A DNA stretch of 64,000 bases from assembly GCA_021234155.1 (NCBI GenBank), contig JAJEKV010000053.1, positions 5,300,488 to 5,364,487 on the forward strand. The letters are read 5' to 3'. Source of the DNA: Isoetes taiwanensis (lineage: Eukaryota > Streptophyta > Lycopodiopsida > Isoetales > Isoetaceae). Shown here piece by piece: positions 55,970 to 64,000 of the stretch. The position numbers and the translations under genes are program-made. Every line of letters begins with the position of its first letter. The first letter of the stretch is position 1. The notes below the pieces were generated by a model. The model saw only the letters and a program-made list of their open reading frames with translations, had not been told where the DNA came from and searched no databases.

Positions 55970-58862
55970 TTCAGGTGAGGAAACCGCTGCACGAACTCAT
56001 CCCACTCCTATGTCGCATCCTCGAGAGTCTGGCCTCGCCACAAGACCACATGTTCTACAACATCTCTGTTGCGCAGCTGCCGAACTCTTTTATCCAAAAG
56101 ACGTTCTGGCGTTACAGAGGAGTTTAAGACAAGCGATATACTCTCATGACTAACCACGTTATCCGTATCTAGTATAGCACGCTTCAGTTGACTTACATGA
56201 AACACGGGATGGATCCCTAGGTCCTGTGGTAAGCTCAACTTATATGCCATTGGACCTATTATTTTCAGAATTTTAAAGGGTCCGGCATATCGCGGGGTAA
56301 GCTTAGGCACCCGTCCTTTCACTAAAGGTCGTAACCTATTCACCCTTAGTGACGAAGGATAGACCACTCTCAAAAAGACATAGTCTCCTTCCTTATAGGA
56401 GACATCTCGCCTATGCTTATTAGCAGTAGACTTATATCGATCTTGAGCCCTCTGCAAATTCAGCTTGCATTGACGCAGTATGGCATCCATATCCTGCAGC
56501 ATATTCGCAGCTGCTTCCGCTTTGAGATACTTGTGCATCCCAGCATAAGTTCTTGGGAACCTACCCATCATAGCCACAAAAGGTGTCATCTGGATACCCG
56601 TATGATGGCTATTGTTGTAGGCAAATTCCAAGCAGGGCAAATAATCCTCCCACTTAGATTGTTTTTCATGAACAAAACTTCTCAACATATCCTCCAGGAT
56701 CATGTTGATTCTCTCAGTGCGGATGATTCCCACTACTCATACGCAACCGTACTTTTAATCCCTTCATCATGTCTCTCCAAAATTGACCTGTGAACTTGGT
56801 ATCCCTATCACTTATAATAGATAGCATAAACCCAAATGTCGGAAACACATATTGCATGTAAGCTGCAGCTACGTCGAATCCTGTAGCATCACCCCTTAGA
56901 GGTATAAACTTAACATACTTAGTCAAGCAATCAACCACTACTAAGATCTGGGTGTGCTGCTTAACAGTCTGGGATAATGAGACTACAAAGTCCATACTCA
57001 CACATTCCCACCTCTCATTAGGTACTGGAATGGGTTGTAACAGGCCCGGGATCTTGCCATGATCAGCTTTCACAGCCTGACACACCAAACAATGTGAAAC
57101 TATTTGTTTCACTTGGTCTTGCAAACCCGACCAATAATATTGCCTTTTAACCAGCTCATAGGTTTTGCATTCACCCCCATGCCCAGCTTGTGGGGTGCCG
57201 TGATGCTCACGGATAATTGCTTCTCGCAATTCTTCGTACAAAGGAACATACACTCTTCCCTTATAAAAGTACAACCCTTCTTGCTCGGTCCACCAATCCC
57301 CAGTTTTGGTGACTGCAGGGTCTTGCTAATCCTTTGCATACGCATCCCTAATCCTCTAGAAAAGGTCATTCTCCATGATAGCAAGAGCATTCACATGCTT
57401 AATCCTTGATAAAGCATCAGCTACTGGGTTATTCTTCCCCGGCGTATGCTCAATACTAAAATGAAATTCATGGAGAAAAATCAAGCCATCTAGCCTGCCT
57501 AGAGCTAATCTCAGCTTGACTTTGCAAAAACCTCAAGGGTTTATGATCAGTATAAACGACAAACTTGCATGGTTCCTTACTTGTACCACTTCTCAAGTAA
57601 TGCTTCCACGTTTTTAGAGCGTGAACTATAGCCAATAGTTCTTGCTCATATGTTGCATAATTCCGCTCGGCAAAATTAAGCTTTAAGCTTTCGACTTTCA
57701 TAAACCACTACCCGACCTTGTTGCATTAATACAGCCTCAACTGCTTGGCCACAAGCATCGGTATAAACCTCAAAGGATTCATTAAGATCGGGAACCTTTA
57801 GTATGGGGCTACTAACCAACAACCTTTTGACAAGGTCAAAAGCTTCTTGTTGTGCTTTCTCCCATACATACTCACGATCTTTCTTCAACAGATCCGTGAG
57901 TGGAGCTACTACTTTTGAAAATTTCGGCACAAATTTTCTATAGTGCGTAGCCAAACCCAAAAAACTTCTCAACTCGGAAACAGTTTCAGGTGGTAGCCAG
58001 TCTTGCACTGCTTGCACCTTACTGGGATCCGGCGACACTCCCTCCCCCGAAAGAATGTGTCCAAGGTATGCAACCCTTTGCTTAAGAAAATCACACTTGG
58101 ATATCTTAGCATAGAGTTTTTAAGTTCGAAGAGTTTGCAATACTTGCTCCAAATGAGCAAAGTGCTCTTCTAGCATTTGTGAATATACAAGTATATCATC
58201 GAGAAACACCTCGACAAACTTATCTACGTATTCCGAGAATACTTGATTCATCAACCTCATAAAGGTTGCGGGACGTTTGTGAGATCAAACGGCATCACTA
58301 ATAACTCATAGTGCCCCTGATGAGTTCTAAAGGCCGTCTTAGATTCATCACCTTCCCGAATCCTAATTTGATGGTATCCACTATGTAAATCAATCTTAGT
58401 GAACCATTTGGCTCCATCAAGTCGATCTAGAATATCATCTATTCTAGGTAATGGATATCTATCTTTGATAGTTGCCTTGTTAAGGGCACGGTAGTCTATG
58501 CACATTCGCATAGTCTCGTCCTTTTTCTTAACAAGCAAAACTGGACTCGCAAAAGGCGATTTACTAGGCCTAATAAATCCCCTAGCGAGCAGTTCTTTAA
58601 CTTGATGCTTGACTTCCTCTAAGTCTAGAGGACTAAGACGATATGGAGCACGCACCATTGGCTTAACCCCTGGTTCAAGCACAATTTCATGCTCAACTCC
58701 CCGAGAAGGTGGTGGACCTTTCGGCAACTCTTCTGGGAACACGTCTTTAAATCTTTCCAAAAGATTTTGTAATTCTTGATTTACATCTGAACCTAGTTCA
58801 ATGTTTACATCCATAGAATTACAAGTCTTAAGCTTGTCATCATTAGGCATGATATACATCAA
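55970..58862 (-). pseudogene. chromovirus pol, unit 3: RT, RNase H, integrase, chromodomain
   Basis: The most complete pol. RT: about 58862-57800 ([41 protein letters not shown] as the catalytic box, LRSFLGLATHYRKF). RNase H: about 57900-57468 (FEVYTDACGQAVEAVLMQQ, NYATYEQELLAIVHAL, VVYTDHKPLRFLQ). Integrase: 57390-56200 with the HHCC zinc site (EHHGTPQAGH...CLVCQ), catalytic Asp in SMDFVV and SDRDTKFTGQFW, and LEFAYNNSHHTG. Chromodomain: about 56130-55976. Damage: frameshift near 58257, a stop at about 57330, a 14-base deletion near 56719 relative to unit 4 and a Trp-to-stop change in the chromodomain. The order RT-RH-IN confirms Ty3/gypsy. Confidence 0.92.
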
Positions 58863-58922
58863 GAAAAAGCTATCTTTATTAACTTGAAAACATCATTTTG
58901 CCTCAGTGGCAGACAACAATTT

Positions 58923-59396
58923 TCAAGGCCCTACATAAGGTAAGCTATGGAGAGTAATTGTCTTCTTAGGTGAAATTTTGATCATTACAGTATGGGATGG
59001 CCATAAAATGATTGCCTGAGCTTTTTGCAACCACTGGATTCCCAGAATCACATCGTCGCGGTTTAGCTTAGCAATATCAAAATCAATGACCATAGAGGCA
59101 GCATCACGAGTCTCCTTATCCACCAACTTCAAACGAATGCCCCGCACTTGTTGATGATGATGCTGAGTCTGGGACCCAGTCGCAGTCTTAATAACATAAG
59201 GATGCACCTCGCTTAGGCTCAGGCCCAACTCCTCTACCACATCTGCAGAAATAAAGTTGTGAGTACTTTCAGAATCAATCAAGACAATCAAGTCCTTACC
59301 ATTGATCCTTCCTAACAACCTTATCACATTATCGGCATAAGCTTGTGTAGGACTTACCATATCCTCTTCACGAGCAATCATCGATAATGATTTCAC
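58923..59396 (-). pseudogene. chromovirus aspartic protease, unit 3
   Basis: A 157-codon open frame carries NGKDLIVLIDSESTHNFISA. The active-site D-S-G-S/T is D-S-E-S-T here (Gly to Glu), which should inactivate it. It is followed by the flap-like WLQKAQAIILWPSHTVMI and runs toward RT with a short gap. It would normally be part of the pol polyprotein. Confidence 0.85.
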
Positions 59397-59429
59397 CTCC
59401 GTCTCAAGCCCTTGAAAGTACCCCGCTAA

Positions 59430-60090
59430 AAACCTTTATCTTTCTCGTGGTTTTGTACAATCTCGAGCATAATGCCCCACAATGCCACGCTTATAACATC
59501 CCTTGGATGTTTTAGTTTTAGCACTAGCCTCCTTAGGCTTATCCATCCGCTTTTCCTTAGCCGGATTTTTCTTTTTGCTTTTGAAGGTGACCCAAGATGA
59601 GAGGCACCCCGGTCCTCTTTGCCTTCCATTCAGCAATTCCTTGGGCTTTTTGATTCCTCCCTACCAACCCAACTTCCTAGCCGCTTCTACCAAGAAGCTC
59701 AAAACTCGCGCAGTTTTGACTTGAAGCATATGCTTTTGAATATTGGCATCCTTTTATCCCATTCATTTAAATGATCAACCCTCATTCCGATTACCACTCG
59801 CGGGCAAACGAGAACAACGCTCATAGTTCTCGCCACATAATCTTGCGGCGTCCCCCCCGCGCGGTTTCTTTAAATCAGACAAGGCATGTCACTGGTCATA
59901 GTGGGGAGCATACTCTTGCATGAATAGCTTACAAAATTCAGCCTGGCGCATAGCTTTCGGTCCATCTTCAAGATGTGTATCCCACCATTGGGTCAGCTCT
60001 GACCCTTAAGCTTCAATGTAGCATACAATAAACGAAAGACTCGCTTTTTCTTTTATTGCCAAAAAATAAAGCTTCATTTGGTTAAACCGA
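59430..60090 (-). pseudogene. chromovirus gag, unit 3
   Basis: Includes a zinc knuckle region (GCYKRGIVGHYARDC; the second Cys of CCHC reads Arg) and capsid text homologous to 44.6-45.1 kb. From about 59640 upward it is badly frameshifted, with many CTG/CAG-to-CCG/CGG changes relative to unit 2. Confidence 0.8.
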
Positions 60091-60281
60091 GGGAAGGGGC
60101 AGGCATGGGGAAGAGGAGGAGGGGCAAAGGGAAGAGCAATGGGGCAAAGGGGAGGAGGGGAGGGGGTTCCATGGCTAAACAACCATTCAAAAAAAAATAA
60201 AAAGATTAATTACACAAATTTTAAATAATATAATTAATTAACTAATTAATTAGACAATAAATAATTAAACAATTTAGACAA

Positions 60282-62664
60282 TGTTGAGAAAAATTTTCTC
60301 GCCTCACGAGGTGAGAATGGGCATGATTCCTCCCTTCAGGTCCCCAAGCCTTCTCGCCAGGCCCCATGAGCGGATGGCCAAGGTAAGAAACGGGCCCGCT
60401 TGTTACCTCGCTGAACATTATACAAAATAAAAATAAAACTCAAAGAATTAAACATTATAATCCTTCCCCACTCACCGAAGTCGAGAAGGCACCTTCGATT
60501 TCATGCCCCCGCAAGGGAGACGGAGATCCGCTCTTTCAAACCGCGCAAGTGACCTAATAAGCCAAGCAGAGATGGAGAAGGATATGACATTGGCGAGGTG
60601 GAGATCCGCCCTTTCAATCGGCACAGAGATGAATGAATGTGAGGTGGCGGAGACTTGGCTCTCTAAATTGGAGAAGGGGATGACTAAGGTGGAGATGGAG
60701 AAGAATATGAGATTGGTGGAGGTGAAGATCCGCCCTTTAAACCGGGCGCAGCGATGAATGAACCGGGTGGTCGAGGAGATTTGGCTCTCTCAATTGGAGC
60801 AGGAGATGAATAAGCAGGGATTCCTTTTTTTTTGCCCCTTTTCCTTTGTTGCATGGCGCTCACAGAGCGGCCAATTCAAGCCGCCTCCATTCAAACCGAT
60901 TCAAGCGTTTCCATTCAAGCCGATTCAACCGCCTTTTTGGTTTTTAGATTGTGATAATCCATGGCGTTGTTAGTAATGCTCACAAAAATCTCACAGATTT
61001 TCATAATTTCTCGTTGTATTTTTCCATCTTTCTCATTTCAACCTCCTTCAAGCTATGGTGATGACATTCTGTAGCTCCTTTTGTGCTTCCGGCTATGTAT
61101 CTCTCGATTTGGCTCTTTTGATTGGCACAGTGATGAGTAAACAAAGGCGGTGGTGGTGGGGATCCGCCCTTTCAACCGAGCCGAGAAGAATAAACCGGAG
61201 GAGAAGGGTATGAAAGTATGAGGAGGAGATCCGCCTGCTCGACCGAGATGAAGAAATGGGAGGGGAGTAATCAGAACCGGGGATCTCGGTCCCTACTCTT
61301 TATTCGCACTCTTTTATTTATTTGTGCATGTAAAAATACTATCTATCTATCTACCTACCTACCTACCTACCTACCTACCTATCTATTCGTTTGTACGTCG
61401 GCAGCTTTATCCAATCTTATTGGATCCTCCTCTGTTGTCTCTGTTGCAAGCATTTGCTAACTCCTATTTTGGTATCTTTCTATCCCGTATGCTGCCCCGA
61501 CTTCCCCGCTCTTTAATGTCTCCTCTTTTTGTCTATGCGATGTATTTCTTTGTGGAATAATTAATTGTTTCCTTAACTCACAGACAAAATGCATAAAGTA
61601 CCCATGTTGCTTGAAATATTGCTTTTACTGACCTCTGAACATAATATATCTGATTCCTTTTATTTTCATTCCCATGCAATACAATGCATTTGTTCTGTCA
61701 CGCAGCAATTCTGCAACTTCCCAACCAACGGGGAAGGGCCACCAGTCTACCGCCCACTCCTCGAAGGAGTTCCCCACGACCGATGGGATTAATCTCCCAG
61801 AGACTAATCAGGAAGCCTAGCTTCCTCTTGATTCTTCCCAAAAGAATCGAATGATCCTTTGCACACAAGGATCAGTGAATTATCCCTCTGGGATAATTCT
61901 GTGGATGCAAGTATGAACCTGGCAAACTATTGCAAGTACTGCAAATCAATGCAAGTAAGGTCTTTGTATTCCAAATACAAAGCAATGCTCTTGCAATGGA
62001 ATCCAACTTCAAAACTTGCAAGCATTACAAGCAAGAACAGCGTGATTCCTTCTAGCTCTTAAGAACACCACCCAGTGATGTAGCCAATTAGAACCAGAAT
62101 CAAGCCCTAAGAGGTCGGATTTGAGCTGTAAGGCTTTGGATCAGCAAAGGAAATTCAGCCTACACAAGAACAAACAAGCTTCGGTAATTCGTGGGTCTAT
62201 CAAAAGCACCCTTTTTGGCTTTAAATAGGACCGATTTGTGCTCTAGCATGCACAAACTATCAATTTCGATCACATCCAGGTGTCAATCATGCCCTGGCAT
62301 GTAATCCAAGAGAGGAATCCGGCCTGCTGCAGTTCGTCCAGCCTTGTATCAGAAAGGCATTCGAACTTTTCCAAGCTAATTCCCTATTGGCCCATTCAAA
62401 CCAATAATAACGTGCCATGTAGCCTCCTTTAACATTAATATTAATGTTACAAGGAACCATAGCTAATGTTTTATTGATAACATTAAATGTTGTGCCCCTA
62501 TGGGCCAACTTTGCTAGCCCCAGAACGTCCCCATAGCCCGATTACGAGCTTATGGTCCGCTGCATAGTCACGATGCTCCCGGCATGCTATCGACGGTACC
62601 CCCTTGCTCATGGATATCCGTCATGAGTCCGTAAAAACGGCCACCCCTGGAAGCACCTGTAACA
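60282..62664 (-). mobile_element. chromovirus LTR/leader block 3 (shared between units 3 and 4)
   Basis: Full-length homologue of 30263-32661, ending TGTAACA (62658-62664) before the pol of unit 4. 60282-61500 is altered in sequence (CTGG to CCG and similar) while 61560-62664 is almost identical to block 1. Confidence 0.75.
60500..61290 (-). pseudogene. captured extensin-like fragment, copy 3
   Basis: Same layout as copy 1 (two repeat clusters around a non-repetitive segment at about 60830-61110), but frames are scrambled by short indels at former CTG/CAG sites. Confidence 0.55.
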
Positions 62665-62705
62665 ATTCCTCCCTCCTCTAAGACCTTGTCCTCAAGGTAT
62701 TTTAA

Positions 62706-64000
62706 TTAGTTCAGGTGAGGAAACTGCTGCACGAACTCATCCGACTCCCATGTGGCATCCTCGAGAGTCTGGCCTCGCCACAAGACCAAATGTTCTACAA
62801 CATCTCTGTTGCGCAGCTGCCGAACTCTTTTATCCAAAAGACGTTCTGGCGTTACAGAGGAGTTTAAGACAAGCGATATACTCTCAGGACTAACCACGTT
62901 ATCCGTATCTAGTATAGCACGCTTCAGTTGACTTACATGAAACACGGGATGAATCCCTAGGTCCTGTGGTAAGCTCAACTCATATGCCATTGGACCTATT
63001 ATTTTCAGAGTTTTAAAGGGTCCGGCATATCGCGGGGTAAGCTTAGACACCCGTCCTTTCACTAAAGGTCGTAACCTATTCACCCTTAGTGACGAAGGAT
63101 AGACCACTCTCAAAAAGACATAGTCTTCTTCCTTATAGGAGACATCTCGCCTATGCTTATTAGCAGTAGACTTATATCGATCATGAGCCCTCTGCAAATT
63201 CAGCTTGCATTGACGCAGTATGGCATCCATATCTTGCAGCATATTCGCAGCTGCTTCCGCTTTGAGATACTTGTGCATCCCAGCATAAGTTCTCGGGTTC
63301 CTACCCATCATAGCCACCGTGTCATCTGGATACCCGTATGATGGCTATTGTTGTAGGCAAATTCCAAGTAGTGCAAATAATCCTCCCACTTAGATTGTTT
63401 TTCATGAACAAAACTTCTCAACATATCCTCCAGAATCATGTTGATTCTCTCAGTTTGTCCATCGGTCTGCGGATGATTCCCACTACTCATACGCAACCGT
63501 ACTTTTAATCCCTTCATCAGGTCTCCTCAAAATTGACCTGTGAACTTGGTATCCCTATAACTTCTAATAGATAGCAGAAACCCAAATGTTGGGGAAACAC
63601 ATACTGCATGTAAGCTGCAGCTACATCGAATCCTGTAGCATCACCCCTTAGAGGTATAAACTTAACATACTTAGTTAAGCAATCAACCACTACTAAGATC
63701 TGGGTGTGTTGCTTAACGGTCCGGGATAATGAGACTACAAAGTCCATACTCACACATTCCCACCTCTCACTAGGTACTTGAATGGGTTGTAACAGGCCCG
63801 GGGTCTTGCCATGGTCAGCTTTCACAGCCTGACACACCAAACAATGTGAAACTATTTGTTTCACTTGGTCTTGCAATAATATTGCCTTTTAACCAGCTTA
63901 TAGGTTTTCCATTCACCCCCATGCCCAGCTTGTGGGGTGCGTGATGCTCACGGATAATTGCTTCTCGCAATTCTTCGTACAAAGGAACATACACTCTTCC
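62706..64000 (-). pseudogene. chromovirus integrase and chromodomain, unit 4 (runs off the window)
   Basis: 62706-63317 is an uninterrupted 203-codon frame: integrase tail (GDYVFLRVVYP, RYAGPFKTLKIIGP), QLKRAILDTDN linker and an intact chromodomain (LLDKRVRQLRNRDVVEHLVLW, EDATWESDEFVQQFPHLN, stop). 63308-63517 and 63517-63876 hold the integrase core ([62 protein letters not shown]) and part of the zinc site. Small frameshifts occur at about 63310, 63520 and 63870. The best-preserved chromodomain in the window. Confidence 0.9.

Overview
The window looks like nuclear DNA of a land plant with a large, transposon-rich genome. It holds canonical GT-AG introns, a YODA/MEKK-type MAPKKK fragment, an extensin-like proline-rich fragment, Ty3/gypsy elements of a chromovirus and an Athila/Tat-like lineage, CACTA elements, a Helitron end and LINEs with microsatellite tails. 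A non-seed vascular plant such as a fern is my guess from the gene-poor sequence and the LINE style; nothing here proves it. I see no bacterial or organellar gene organisation, no CRISPR array and no rRNA.

Layout. 1-29 kb is old, mixed intergenic sequence. It has a LINE reverse-transcriptase fragment (1-500, minus), a primer-binding-site relic (3.1 kb), a spliced CACTA transposase end (3.4-4.65 kb, minus), LINE C-terminal pieces with microsatellite tails (7-9 kb and 25.8-26.45 kb), a D-armless tRNA-like fold (7.7 kb), direct and tandem repeats (9.5-12.7 kb), a Helitron 3' end (13.19 kb), a nine-exon CACTA/En-Spm accessory gene running to a CACTA terminus (15.2-17.8 kb), two tRNA-like Pol III heads (18.1-18.3 kb), a partial OB-fold/zinc-ribbon gene (21.7-23.1 kb), an LRR fragment (24 kb) and a MAPKKK kinase-domain relic (24.7-25.3 kb).

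29.7-64 kb is a head-to-tail array of one chromovirus family on the minus strand. The order is gag fragment, LTR, internal region, LTR, internal region, LTR, internal region, with neighbouring units sharing LTRs. Each LTR/leader block carries a decayed extensin-like coding fragment. Two later insertions interrupt the array. An 11.07-kb Athila/Tat-like element (33371-44444, TSD ATAAT) sits in one integrase gene. An 8.4-kb TIR DNA transposon (46842-55253, TSD GGAA) sits in one LTR. The TIR transposon carries a two-gene head, an array of palindromes spaced exactly 32 bp apart, and a captured FCP1/HAD-phosphatase-like gene that was later split by a LINE with a 14-bp TSD (50875-54904). That gives three nested levels that can be read directly.

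How it works together: nearly all recognisable coding sequence is mobile-element protein, mostly broken. Comparing the repeated chromovirus copies shows that some stretches have undergone systematic CTG-to-CCG and CAG-to-CGG/CCG changes plus small indels. This pattern suggests consensus errors at CHG-methylated sites, so some frameshifts may be artefacts.
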